Shown: in pieces, positions 52,386-61,093 of the stretch | Position numbering within the stretch: position 1 is the stretch's first letter | Layout of the letters: every line of letters begins with the position of its first letter | Assembly: GCF_027213965.1 (NCBI RefSeq) | Contig: NZ_JAPWGX010000003.1 | Location: 1 to 64,000, forward strand | Length of the DNA: 64,000 nucleotides | Direction: 5' to 3' | Source of the DNA: Maritalea porphyrae | Lineage (GTDB): Bacteria > Pseudomonadota > Alphaproteobacteria > Rhizobiales > Devosiaceae | Translations under genes and position numbers: made by a program | The notes under the pieces: model-generated | What the model saw: only the letters and a program-made list of their open reading frames with translations | What the model was told of the DNA's origin: nothing | Database searches by the model: none

Positions 52386-52916
52386 ATGATGGACTTTTTT
52401 AGCCACTCAGATCGATTGGGGCGGTCCGATTTTAAAGCAGCACTGAGACTGGGCGTAGCGTCTGCTTTGTTGTTTGGAGCCGCTCTTGGCATTGCACCTC
52501 GCGCTGAGGCGAAAGAAGCAACAGTTCTTGTGCAGTTGAATAATTACGTGGGTGATGAGGCATATTTTGCACTCTATTTGGTCAACCCAGAAGGGCGCTA
52601 CGAGCGCACATTGTACGTATCCGGACCAGAAGAACGTTGGTATCCAGACATGCCGCGCTGGTGGAAATATCTGTCGCGTAAACCGCAAGATATTGATGCG
52701 ATTACGGGGGCCAGCACCGCGGCGGGCGACCGCTCTATTGTTAAAGTGGAAATCGCAGATGAACTGTTCAACGCCGGTTACAAACTGCGCGTTGAGACAG
52801 CAGTAGAAGACCTTGAAAACCATAGCGCTGATGTGGAAGCAGAGTTGAGTGCCGACCTAATTGGCAAGCGTGTTGCTGGAACCGGGTATGTGCGCGAGCT
52901 TCGCGTAAAGTTTTAA
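52386..52916 (+). CDS. Periplasmic DUF2271 protein, candidate FMN-carrying subunit
   Basis: 176 residues (ATG at 52386 or 52389). A signal sequence (about 17-42, ending AEA|KEATV) exports it. The mature part is a beta-rich DUF2271 domain: VLVQLNNYVGDEAYFALYLVNPEG, GPEERWYPDMPRWWKYLSRKP and KVEIADELFNAGYKLRVE. TGAST (107-111, in DAITGASTAAG) resembles the S/T-G-A-T-x-T site where ApbE attaches FMN in other flavinylated proteins. It is the first gene of the iron-boxed locus with a PepSY reductase and ApbE. A role as periplasmic electron acceptor or donor is inferred. Confidence 0.8.
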   Translation: MMDFFSHSDRLGRSDFKAALRLGVASALLFGAALGIAPRAEAKEATVLVQLNNYVGDEAYFALYLVNPEGRYERTLYVSGPEERWYPDMPRWWKYLSRKPQDIDAITGASTAAGDRSIVKVEIADELFNAGYKLRVETAVEDLENHSADVEAELSADLIGKRVAGTGYVRELRVKF

Positions 52917-52937
52917 TCTAGAATTTTGGTGACACAT

Positions 52938-55148
52938 ATGTGGCGTAATCTGCATTCCATTTTTGGTTTGGCGGCAGCAGTTTTGCTAACTGTTCTTTCG
53001 GTATCCGGGGCTGTTTTGGCCACGTTGCCACTGGCAGATACGTTGCGTCCTGAAGCCCAAACATTGGCGGGGTATTCGGTTGCGGATGCAATTGAAATTG
53101 CGCTGTTGCACAACAAAAAACTTGAGATTGAGCGGATAAAGGTTGCCCCGTCCGGAGCAGTTTTGATCAGTGGTCGACAATATGGCAGGGGGATTAAATC
53201 GAACCTAAATTTGCAAACTGGAAAGCTTGCGAAAGAAGAAAAACTGCACCCAGTCTACGCCATTATGCGTGACTTTCACCGGTCGCTATTGCTTGGGTTT
53301 GTGGGGCGGTCAGTGGTTTTTGTTGGCGCGGTCATTATGTGCATTCTTTGCCTTTCTGGTATTTTTGTACTTGTGCGGCGCATGGGGGGCTGGCGATTGC
53401 TCTTCTCCCCCATCAAAGGGCGTTGGCCCGAACGCTTGCATGTGTTGTTCTCTCGTTTATTCATTTTGCCATTGGTTATAACCAGCGTATCTGGTGCATA
53501 TTTGGGCGCCGTGACAATGGGCTTTGTGCCATCTGGTAATGAGGTGCCGCCTGCATACCCCGAGAGTTTGCAGGAACTGGATCCGGTTTTGCCTTATGAG
53601 CTTGATGGCTTGAAACAACTTGCGCTCAATGATGTTCGGGAAATCATATTCCCCATCCCAGAAGACTGGTTTGATGTTTTTGCGGTGAAAACCCACGATT
53701 CAAATCTTTTCTTTGATCAGTTTACGGGCGAATTGCTGTCATCTCAGCCCTGCTCATTTGCGCAACGGATCTTTGATTTGTTCACGCTTTTGCACACCGC
53801 TGAAGGCTTGGCACCTTGGGGGATTGTTGCAGGAATTGCAGTGGTTAGTGTGCCAGCGTTTGCCCTAACTGGATTTGTGATTTGGCTTAATCGCATGCGC
53901 TCAGGCATGGGACGAATAAGAAACAATTCTGCGGCAAAAGACGCTGAGATCGTAATTCTTGTCGGGTCGGAAAATGGGTCGACATGGGGCTTTGGAAAAG
54001 CGCTACACGCGGCGTTGGCGGCTGCTGGTGCAATCGTGCACATACGAGCGATAAACGATATGCGTGCGGCCTACCCTAATGGGCGCCACCTGATCGTTTT
54101 GGCCGCAACTTACGGCGATGGTGAAGCGCCGCAGAATGCCAACCGTTTTGTAAAGCGATTGCGGGATTTGAATGCCCATCACCTAATGCGGTTTTGCGTG
54201 TTAGGATTTGGAGACAAGTCTTTTCCACGTTATTGCGCCTTTGCACAAGAAGTTGATCAGGCGTTGCGTGCGTCTGGACGAAACTCAATTCTTGAATTGG
54301 CTGACGTCGATCGCAAATCTGCGCAATCCTTTTCGCGATGGGGACATGAACTTGCCGAGGCGCTCAACCTAGATTTTGAGCTTGATTATTCACCGCCAAA
54401 ACCGCGCACATACCAGTTGGCGTTGCAAAACAAAGAGGTGTTTGGTGCTCAACTGCAAGCGCCAACGGCTGTGCTGCGGTTTTGTCCCATTGCGGGTGAA
54501 AATGGCTGTGATTTTGTGCCCACGCACAATGCCGGTGATTTGGTGTCAATCTACCCCAAAGGTGATGCGCGCGCGCGGATGTACTCTGTGGGTTCCTGCG
54601 CACGGGAGAAGTGTTTGGAGATTTGTGTTGCCCGTCAAGATGGTGGGGTTTGCTCAACCTATTTGAACAATCTGGCTTTGGGCGAAAGAATTGAATTCCA
54701 CATAGAGCAGAACGCCGATTTTCACATGCCGACCAAAGGGCGCAAACCGGTCATTATGATTGGTGCGGGGACTGGCATAGCCCCATTTGCAGGGATGATC
54801 CGCAACAACATGAAACATGTTCCGGTGGATCTATATTGGGGAAACCGTGACCCAAGTGTCGATCATCTTTACGGCACGCAGATTCCGAAGTGGTTGGCTG
54901 GCAAGTTCTTGAAGAATTTCTACCCTGCTTTTTCGCGCGTTGAAGGCGGCGGCTATGTGCAGGATCGGGTGCGCGAGCAGGCGCACAATATTGTTCATCA
55001 AATACGAAGTGGGGCCACCATCATGGTTTGTGGTGGCGCTAAAATGGCGCAGGGGGTGCGCCATGAGTTGGAAATAATTGCTGTTGAGGCAGGCAGCAGT
55101 ATTGCCGAGCTCAAACGGTCTGGTCGTTATCGTGAAGATACCTATTAG
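52938..55148 (+). CDS. PepSY membrane domain / flavodoxin / ferredoxin-NADP reductase fusion (transmembrane flavoprotein reductase)
   Basis: 736 residues from ATG 52938 (GTG 52929 possible). Membrane segments lie at about 8-30, 125-147, 172-195 and 293-317, with a periplasmic PepSY part between the first two. His 6, 114, 168 and 286 lie near the membrane and could ligate two hemes. Residues about 336-480 form a flavodoxin domain with FMN loops GSENGSTWG (343-351), ATYGDGEAP (390-398) and GFGDKSF. Residues about 490-736 form an FNR-like domain: FAD-binding RMYS (547-550) and NADP loop GAGTGIAPFAG (609-619). The layout moves electrons from cytoplasmic NAD(P)H across the membrane. Neighbours DUF2271 and ApbE suggest periplasmic flavin acceptors. 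Confidence 0.88.
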   Translation: MWRNLHSIFGLAAAVLLTVLSVSGAVLATLPLADTLRPEAQTLAGYSVADAIEIALLHNKKLEIERIKVAPSGAVLISGRQYGRGIKSNLNLQTGKLAKEEKLHPVYAIMRDFHRSLLLGFVGRSVVFVGAVIMCILCLSGIFVLVRRMGGWRLLFSPIKGRWPERLHVLFSRLFILPLVITSVSGAYLGAVTMGFVPSGNEVPPAYPESLQELDPVLPYELDGLKQLALNDVREIIFPIPEDWFDVFAVKTHDSNLFFDQFTGELLSSQPCSFAQRIFDLFTLLHTAEGLAPWGIVAGIAVVSVPAFALTGFVIWLNRMRSGMGRIRNNSAAKDAEIVILVGSENGSTWGFGKALHAALAAAGAIVHIRAINDMRAAYPNGRHLIVLAATYGDGEAPQNANRFVKRLRDLNAHHLMRFCVLGFGDKSFPRYCAFAQEVDQALRASGRNSILELADVDRKSAQSFSRWGHELAEALNLDFELDYSPPKPRTYQLALQNKEVFGAQLQAPTAVLRFCPIAGENGCDFVPTHNAGDLVSIYPKGDARARMYSVGSCAREKCLEICVARQDGGVCSTYLNNLALGERIEFHIEQNADFHMPTKGRKPVIMIGAGTGIAPFAGMIRNNMKHVPVDLYWGNRDPSVDHLYGTQIPKWLAGKFLKNFYPAFSRVEGGGYVQDRVREQAHNIVHQIRSGATIMVCGGAKMAQGVRHELEIIAVEAGSSIAELKRSGRYREDTY

Positions 55149-55205
55149 GCCAAAAGAGGCGCCTTTGAAGCGCATTATAGGGACGAATACAAAGGAAATG
55201 TCCAA

Positions 55206-56591
55206 ATGAATTCAATGATTAATCGTTTACTCGCAGCTGCATCCCTCGTTGCCATTATGGCGGCAAGCTCTGCCTATGCTGATGAAAACCCAATGTTGGA
55301 TAGCAAGTTCTGGAAAGACAAAGACCTTTCTGCAATTGAGGCAATCGTTGGCGAGGGGCATTCTGTAACACAGATCACGAGCAATGGATTTACACCACTT
55401 ATTCAAGCTATTCGCGCCCAAGCCCCTATTGAGGTCCTGGAGTATTTGATTGCTCAGGGTGCTGATGTTAACCGACCTGGCCACGATGAACGTCCTGCGA
55501 TCTTTTGGGCAGCGCGCAATGGCACGCTCGAATCTGTGAACTTTTTGATTGAGCAGGGCGCTGATGTTCAAGCCCTTGATGATAGCGGTCGAAATGCTTT
55601 GGGTTATGCGGCATTTGGACAGGAAGATCCGGCTGTTTTTGCAAGGCTAATCGAATTGGGTTTAAGCCCAGCGGAAAAAGATTCAGCGGGTCGTGATGCG
55701 GCGCTGAGCGCGGCCTATTTTAACCCAAATCTTGAAACCATCGAGTTGTTGGCAAAGGCAGGTGGTGACCTATCCAGCAAAACAACAAAGGGCGAAGATG
55801 CGTTCATGCTGGCAGCTTACCGCAATAAATCAGTTGATGTTGTTAAGGCTATGAAAGCTTATAGCGAAAACCCTCAAGCAAAAAATGAAGACGGCAATGA
55901 CGCTCTATTGTTGGCTGCCTATCGTAATGGATCATTGGAAGTCATTGACTATTTGTTGGCAGAAGGGTTTGCACCTGAAGCGACCGACAATGAAGGGCGC
56001 AATGCCTTGGCGATTGCGGCAACACGCAATAGTCTTGAGGTGGTTGAGAAATTTGCGTCAATTGGTCTTGATGTGAATGCAACAGATAATGCTGGCGGTA
56101 CCGCCCTATTGAATGCAGTGGTGCGCAATAGCCCAGAAGTTGTTGATTTCTTGATCGCCCAAGGCGCAAACGTCAACGCTACGGACAAAGCTGGAAATAG
56201 CGCGCTGTTGCTGGCGGCAGGTCGTGATCGCAAAGGGGTTGATAGTATAGTCGCCTCTTTGTTGGCAGCTGGAGCGAGCGCCAAAGTGGTAAGTGCCAAA
56301 GGCGAAACAGTGCTGACCAAAGCAGCGCGTTCTAATCAGCCTGCCGCTCTTTTGCAGGCCTATATCGACAATGGTGCTGATGTTAACGCTGTTGATGGCG
56401 ATGAGACGAGCGCTTTGATGTATGCGGCACTGAAAAGCGACACAACAGACAATATCAAATTGCTGTTGGCTGCTGGTGCCGATGCGACGTTGAAAGACGG
56501 TTTTGACACAACCGCGGCTGAAATTGCGACGGCAAATGAGTTGCTAAACGGCACAGATGCAGTCGCTCTGATCGAAGCTGCAGTTAAATAA
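55206..56591 (+). CDS. Periplasmic ankyrin-repeat protein
   Basis: 461 residues. The signal peptide is about 1-25 (ends SSAYA|DEN). Almost all the mature protein (about 50-460) is ankyrin repeats, roughly ten to twelve units. Examples are GHSVTQITSNGFTPLIQAI, GADVNRPGHDERPAIFWAARNG and GADVNAVDGDETSALMYAA. Ankyrin repeats bind protein partners; no enzyme motif is visible. It lies 57 bases after the reductase and before a terminator, inside the flavin-transfer locus. It may scaffold or protect a periplasmic flavoprotein; that is an inference. Confidence 0.85.
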   Translation: MNSMINRLLAAASLVAIMAASSAYADENPMLDSKFWKDKDLSAIEAIVGEGHSVTQITSNGFTPLIQAIRAQAPIEVLEYLIAQGADVNRPGHDERPAIFWAARNGTLESVNFLIEQGADVQALDDSGRNALGYAAFGQEDPAVFARLIELGLSPAEKDSAGRDAALSAAYFNPNLETIELLAKAGGDLSSKTTKGEDAFMLAAYRNKSVDVVKAMKAYSENPQAKNEDGNDALLLAAYRNGSLEVIDYLLAEGFAPEATDNEGRNALAIAATRNSLEVVEKFASIGLDVNATDNAGGTALLNAVVRNSPEVVDFLIAQGANVNATDKAGNSALLLAAGRDRKGVDSIVASLLAAGASAKVVSAKGETVLTKAARSNQPAALLQAYIDNGADVNAVDGDETSALMYAALKSDTTDNIKLLLAAGADATLKDGFDTTAAEIATANELLNGTDAVALIEAAVK

Positions 56592-56596
56592 AGCGG

Positions 56597-56631
56597 ATGC
56601 TGGCGAGCCATTGGTTCGCCAGCATTTTTTT
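56597..56631 (+). terminator. Rho-independent terminator between ankyrin gene and apbE
   Basis: ATGCTGGCGA (56597-56606) pairs with TCGCCAGCAT (56616-56625), a 10-bp stem followed by seven T residues. The apbE start at 56642 lies 11 bases further on, so apbE is expressed by readthrough. Confidence 0.75.
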
Positions 56632-56641
56632 AGGAATTGCT

Positions 56642-57616
56642 ATGCAAGCGCGTTTAAAAAACGATCAACTTCAAATGGTTCAACTTGGTGGGCAAACCAT
56701 GGGTACTGCATATCAAGTAACCATCGCCAATCCACATATGCGTGATATTGAGCAACTGGGACAACGGATATTTGACGTCGTTGATCAGGTTGATCAGCAA
56801 ATGTCGACATATAAAGTGCGCTCTGACATTTGTCGCTTTAATGCCGCTCCTTGTGGTTTTTGGTTAGAGCTGCCTCGCGAAATGCTGGTTGTCTTAAAAA
56901 CGGCGATTGAAATGGCTCACCAGAGTTGCGGAGCGTTTGACCCAACCGTTTTTGATGTCGTTGATAAGTGGGGATTTGGTCCTTCTGATCGGTCTTCGAC
57001 TGCAGAAATATTCTCGCCCAACACGCGGCCTGATGGGTTATCGTCGATAGAATTAGATGCCGCTCGTGGCAAAGCAATCAAGCATGGGGATGTCAAAATT
57101 GATCTGTGCGGAATTGCCAAGGGGTATGGTGTCGACCAAATCGCTAATGTGCTGCAATGTGTCGGTATTTTTGATTTTCTAGTTGAAATTGCTGGTGAGG
57201 TTTTTGCCAGTGGAACCGCTGCTGATGGCAGCCCATGGCGCTTGGGGCTTGAGCTGCCGATCCCGGATCGTCGGGTGATCTATCGCTATCTTGATGTGAA
57301 AGACATTGGTGTGGCGACCTCAGGGGGCTATCGCAATTTTGTTGAAATTGACGATGTAATTTACTCACACACAATTGATCCGCGCACGCGTTTGCCGGTT
57401 CAAACCGACATTTTGTGTGTAACGGTAGCTCATAAAGACTGCATGCATGCAGATGCTCTTGCTACAGCCCTTCAGGTGATGGGGCTTAAAAAGGCATTGG
57501 ATTTTGCGAACAAGAAGAACATTAGCGCTATGTTTTTGTCGCGTTCAGGGCAAGATGGGTTTACTGAAACGCAAAGCGAAGCTTTTTGTTCGATGTTCGG
57601 CCTACCGGACGACTAG
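56642..57616 (+). CDS. apbE: FAD:protein FMN transferase (ApbE)
   Basis: 324 residues from ATG 56642, with AGGA upstream. An in-frame ATG at 56597 would add MLASHWFASIFLGIA but lies within the terminator stem. The landmarks are QTMGTAYQVTIANPH, VDQVDQQMSTYKVRSDICRFN, IDLCGIAKGYGVDQIA and SHTIDPRTRLPVQTD, the ApbE catalytic and Mg/FAD-binding segments. It transfers FMN from FAD to a Thr or Ser of target proteins, which are usually outside the cytoplasm. No clear lipobox or signal peptide is visible from 56642, unlike typical exported ApbE. The DUF2271 protein is the likely target. Confidence 0.9.
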   Translation: MQARLKNDQLQMVQLGGQTMGTAYQVTIANPHMRDIEQLGQRIFDVVDQVDQQMSTYKVRSDICRFNAAPCGFWLELPREMLVVLKTAIEMAHQSCGAFDPTVFDVVDKWGFGPSDRSSTAEIFSPNTRPDGLSSIELDAARGKAIKHGDVKIDLCGIAKGYGVDQIANVLQCVGIFDFLVEIAGEVFASGTAADGSPWRLGLELPIPDRRVIYRYLDVKDIGVATSGGYRNFVEIDDVIYSHTIDPRTRLPVQTDILCVTVAHKDCMHADALATALQVMGLKKALDFANKKNISAMFLSRSGQDGFTETQSEAFCSMFGLPDD

Positions 57617-58758
57617 CGGAACAGGAGCTTGTCTTTGGTGAGTTTATCTAGGGTATCGACGCCCATCAAAATCATGCCGCGCTCAATTTCAGCACGCATG
57701 AGTTCGAGTGCACGTTCTACGCCTTGTTGCCCAGCGGCAGCCAAGGGGAATAGGTAGAAGCGCCCGCCGCCCACAGCTTTTGCGCCCAGAGCAAGGGCTT
57801 TTAAAACATGTGTGCCGCGTTGGATGCCGCTGTCCATGATCACGTCCAGACGGTCACCGACTGCGTCGACAATGGCCTCGAGTTGGTCAAATGATGAACG
57901 CGATCCGTCGAGTTGGCGGCCGCCGTGGTTGGAAATAATAATGCCTGTGCAGCCAATGTCCGCGGCTTTGATTGCGTCTTCAACGGACATAATACCCTTG
58001 ATGCAAAACTGGCCGTCCCATTCTTTGACCATTTCAGCCACATCATCCCATGAGATGGACTGATCCAACATTTCGGTGAAATACTTGCCGATGGACATCG
58101 CACCGCCACTCATATCAACATGATCGTCGAGTTGGGGCAGGCTAAACTTCTCGTGGGTGACGTAGTTTAGCCCCCACATTGGTTTGATGGCAAACTGGGT
58201 CATGCCCCCCAATGTTAATTTGAAAGGGATGGAGAAGCCGGTGCGCAGGTCCCGTTCGCGATTGCCGCCAACGATGGCGTCAACGGTGAGCATCATCACG
58301 TCAATCCCAGCATCTTTGGCGCGCTGCAACATGACCTTGTTGAGCTCTCGGTCTTTGTGAAAATAGAACTGATAGGCTTGCGGTGTGTCGTATTTTTCGC
58401 GCAATTCTTCCATGCTGACCGTGCCAAGCGAAGATACACCAAACATCGTCCCGTATTTATTCGCTGCGGCTGCTACGGCACGTTCACCATTGTGATGGAA
58501 CAAGCGTTGTAGAGCCGTTGGGGAACAATAAATTGGCATATCCAACTTCTGCCCCATCACGGTAACCGACATATCTACATCGGTGATGCCGCTAAGGACG
58601 TTGGGCACCAGATCGCAGTTGTCAAAACTTGCAGTATTGCGTCGGTAGGTGATCTCATCATCAGCAGCGCCGTCGATATAGTTGAATATGGGGGAGGGCA
58701 AGCGCTTCGCTGCTAGCTTTCTGAAGTCATGAAAATTGTGGCAGTCTTTGAGGCGCAT
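57613..58758 (-). CDS. lldD: L-lactate dehydrogenase / alpha-hydroxy acid oxidase (FMN)
   Basis: 381 residues, starting at ATG 58758 with GGGAG upstream. Its stop overlaps the convergent apbE stop. FNYIDGAADDEITYRRN and the FMN phosphate segment ALALGAKAVGGGRFYLFP match the family. The active-site stretch IISNHGGRQLDGSRSSF holds the catalytic His and the substrate Arg. Length equals E. coli LldD (396) and other members. It oxidises L-lactate or a related 2-hydroxy acid. The TRAP transporter and dld next door make lactate the most likely substrate. Confidence 0.93.
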   Translation of the reverse strand: MRLKDCHNFHDFRKLAAKRLPSPIFNYIDGAADDEITYRRNTASFDNCDLVPNVLSGITDVDMSVTVMGQKLDMPIYCSPTALQRLFHHNGERAVAAAANKYGTMFGVSSLGTVSMEELREKYDTPQAYQFYFHKDRELNKVMLQRAKDAGIDVMMLTVDAIVGGNRERDLRTGFSIPFKLTLGGMTQFAIKPMWGLNYVTHEKFSLPQLDDHVDMSGGAMSIGKYFTEMLDQSISWDDVAEMVKEWDGQFCIKGIMSVEDAIKAADIGCTGIIISNHGGRQLDGSRSSFDQLEAIVDAVGDRLDVIMDSGIQRGTHVLKALALGAKAVGGGRFYLFPLAAAGQQGVERALELMRAEIERGMILMGVDTLDKLTKDKLLFR

Positions 58759-58809
58759 AATTGTCTCCCTAACACCATTCTGACTGCAAGCTAGCGCAAT
58801 GATGCTATA

Positions 58810-58828
58810 GAGGTCAAGTTTATTTACC
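58810..58828. promoter_or_regulatory. 19-bp repeat, copy 1: candidate operator of lldD
   Basis: GAGGTCAAGTTTATTTACC lies 52 bases upstream of the lldD start codon, in the gap after the GntR gene. Its complement contains TTGACC, which could be the lldD -35. An identical copy lies at 59862-59880. Confidence 0.6.
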
Positions 58829-58843
58829 TATTGTGAGAAGACC

Positions 58844-59623
58844 CTAAAGAAGTGCTTGACGACGTTTTGCGATTTGTTCCCTACGGTCTCGGTTTTGATC
58901 AACAAGATAGGACCGTTCGACGAAATTGATGTGGTCGCGTGCAGCTTTTCGCGCGAGTTCGGGATTGCCATCCATAATGGCTTGATAGATCGCGCGGTGT
59001 TGCTGCAGCAAAAGGTCGCTCGCCCCGTCGCCATCTTTAGCGCGCAAAACAGCGCGATTATAAAATAGGTTTTGGCGGGTCAGTGCATAAATCGAAGACA
59101 TAGAGTGCACTAAAAGGGTGTTATGGCTCGCATCGACAATCGCCACATGAAACCTAATGTCTGCATCTTCAGAGGCCGCAAAATCACCGACTTGGTGTGC
59201 CGTTTCAAGTTCGCTGATAATCGCTGATAGGATTTCTTTGTCGATCTTTGTGGCGCGCTCTGCAGCGAGTGCTGAAGCAAATTGCTCTTGTTCACGCCGA
59301 AACTCCAAATAGTCCAGGAATGCACCAGAGTGTCGGGAATATAGCTCAATAAGTGCTGGAGACATAGCAGAGCCAATGAGCGGCGCGACAAAAGTGCCTT
59401 CCCCATGCCGGGAAATGATCAGCCCATAGTCTTCTAGCCGCTTCAGTGCCTCACGCACTTTCGGCCTAGAAACGGCCATACGCTCGGAGATATCGCGTTC
59501 GGAAGGCAGTTTGTGTCCGTCGCGTAGAACACCATTAAGAATGAGCCCCTCAATCTGCTCAACAATGGCGTCAACAACGGACGCGTGGTCGACGGGTTCA
59601 AAAATCCCTGTTTGAATGCTCAA
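58844..59623 (-). CDS. GntR family regulator (FadR/FCD type), likely lactate-responsive
   Basis: 259 residues if started at TTG 59623, where GAGG lies at good spacing and the protein opens LSIQTGIFEPVDHASVVDAIVEQIEGLI. The open frame runs 32 codons further to 59719 without a ribosome site. The winged helix reads LPSERDISERMAVSRPKVREALKRLEDYGLIISRHGEGTFV (about 38-78). The FCD domain (about 105-235) has the metal-ligand pattern D-I-R-F-H (about 156-160). It sits between lldD and the divergent TRAP operon, in the position of LldR. Start choice is uncertain. Confidence 0.85.
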   Translation of the reverse strand: MSIQTGIFEPVDHASVVDAIVEQIEGLILNGVLRDGHKLPSERDISERMAVSRPKVREALKRLEDYGLIISRHGEGTFVAPLIGSAMSPALIELYSRHSGAFLDYLEFRREQEQFASALAAERATKIDKEILSAIISELETAHQVGDFAASEDADIRFHVAIVDASHNTLLVHSMSSIYALTRQNLFYNRAVLRAKDGDGASDLLLQQHRAIYQAIMDGNPELARKAARDHINFVERSYLVDQNRDRREQIAKRRQALL

Positions 59624-59847
59624 GCGAATGCCTCTGTTCAGCGGTAAAATAAATGATCCACTTATAATGGACGCAAGCGGATGTGAGTTCAAGTGCTTAG
59701 TTTGCGGGATAAAATTCAAGGATTCATGCTAACTTGCTGTAAATGAACGACTAATTGACTATTGTAGCGTGGAAATTCGCATGGATGAATGTGAATATCC
59801 GGACATGACAAGTCGTTAACTATTCGTTAGTCTAATAATATGGTCGC

Positions 59848-59876
59848 TTGACAAACTTCAGGAGGTCAAGTTTATT
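59848..59876 (+). promoter_or_regulatory. Sigma70-like promoter of the TRAP operon
   Basis: TTGACA (59848-59853), 17 bases, TTTATT (59871-59876), about 65 bases before dctP. CTTGAC (59847-59852) and GTCAAG (59865-59870) form an inverted repeat in the same stretch. Confidence 0.6.
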
Positions 59877-59880
59877 TACC
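59862..59880. promoter_or_regulatory. 19-bp repeat, copy 2: candidate operator of the TRAP operon
   Basis: GAGGTCAAGTTTATTTACC is identical to the copy before lldD. It covers the -10 of the TRAP promoter, so a regulator bound here would block transcription. The GntR protein encoded between the two copies is the likely binder. Confidence 0.65.
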
Positions 59881-59942
59881 AATATTGCGGGTTGTATATC
59901 GCAGGAAATTTTTTCGCCCATAGGGGCATCAAGGAGGAACCA

Positions 59943-60995
59943 ATGAAAAAGCTAGTCGCAGGTGTGGCTGTTGCCGCAGCCCTTGCATCAACAAGTGGCG
60001 CAATTGCAGCAGACAAAGTACTCTTAAAAACGCCGATCGCGTTCTCAACAAGTTTGCCGGGTTTGGGCTCACCGATCCCTCGTGTTGCTGAGCAACTTGA
60101 TTTGATGTCCGGCGGGACTTTGAAAATGAAAGTCTATGAGCCAGGCAAATTGGTTCCAGCATTTGAAATCTTGGATGCGGTTTCTTCTGGTAAAATCAAC
60201 TCTGGTTATGCCACCGCTGGCTATTGGGCTGGTAAAATTCCAGCAGCGCCATTGTTTTCAGCTGTGCCTTTTGGACCTGAAGCAGGCGAGTATATGGCAT
60301 GGCTTTATTACGGCAATGGCCTGAAACTCTATCAAGAAATGTATGATCAGGCAGGCTACGACATTCACGTTATTCCCTGTGCGATTATCGCGCCGGAGAC
60401 TTCTGGCTGGTTTGCAAAAGAAATCAACACGCCGGCAGATCTTGAAGGTTTGAAAATGCGTTTCTTCGGCTTGGGTGGCGAAGTGATGCAAAAGCTCGGG
60501 GTTGCAACTTCGCTGTTGCCAGGCGGCGAGATTTTCCCAGCGCTTGAGAAGGGTGCGATTGACGCCACTGAATTCTCAATGCCTGCAATTGATGCGCGTT
60601 TGGGCTTCCATAAGCTTGTGAAATACAACTATTTCCCAGGCTGGCACCAACAAGCCACTGTGTTTGAATTGTTGATCAATGGCACGCAGTGGAATGAAAT
60701 GAGTGAACAGCACAAAGCGATCACTGAAAACGCTTGTAAAGCATCTATGGCAGATAGCTTCGCTGAAGGTGAAGCCATTCAGCATGATGCGATGATCGAC
60801 AACGTTGAGAACAACGGTGTTCACATCAAAACTTGGTCACCAGAAATGCTTGCGACTTTCCGTTCAACTTGGGAAGAAGTTGCGGCTGAAAAAGCCGGTG
60901 GCGACGAGTATTTCGCTAAGGTTTTGGCTGATATGAAAGAGTTCCGCAACGGTTATCAGCTGTGGAAAGAAAATGCGTTCTTGCCGCGCAAGTAA
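59943..60995 (+). CDS. TRAP transporter substrate-binding protein (DctP family)
   Basis: 350 residues from ATG 59943, with AAGGAGGA upstream. The signal peptide ends near IAA|DKVLL (about 22). The mature protein has the DctP pattern SGGTLKMKVYEPGKLVPAFEILDAVSSGKINSGYATAGYWAG. It also has ALEKGAIDATEFSMPAID, which binds a carboxylate through a conserved Arg (LKMRFFGLGG). Members of this subgroup (TakP/LctP-like) bind keto or hydroxy acids. Lactate is inferred from lldD and dld on either side. Confidence 0.9.
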   Translation: MKKLVAGVAVAAALASTSGAIAADKVLLKTPIAFSTSLPGLGSPIPRVAEQLDLMSGGTLKMKVYEPGKLVPAFEILDAVSSGKINSGYATAGYWAGKIPAAPLFSAVPFGPEAGEYMAWLYYGNGLKLYQEMYDQAGYDIHVIPCAIIAPETSGWFAKEINTPADLEGLKMRFFGLGGEVMQKLGVATSLLPGGEIFPALEKGAIDATEFSMPAIDARLGFHKLVKYNYFPGWHQQATVFELLINGTQWNEMSEQHKAITENACKASMADSFAEGEAIQHDAMIDNVENNGVHIKTWSPEMLATFRSTWEEVAAEKAGGDEYFAKVLADMKEFRNGYQLWKENAFLPRK

Positions 60996-61004
60996 ATCAA
61001 GATT

Positions 61005-61069
61005 GAGCATCGCATAGACGTTTGCGGTGCTCACAAGACTTTGGTGCGCGTTTAAACTGAGCGCGCACC
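61005..61069 (+). terminator. Two intercistronic hairpins between dctP and the fused permease gene
   Basis: GAGCATCGCA/TGCGGTGCTC (61005-61032, one G-T pair) and GGTGCGCG/CGCGCACC (61043-61069) form two stems. The second is followed by TCTTTT, so partial termination is likely. Confidence 0.6.
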
Positions 61070-61093
61070 TCTTTTAGAGTGGGGAAGAGGCAT

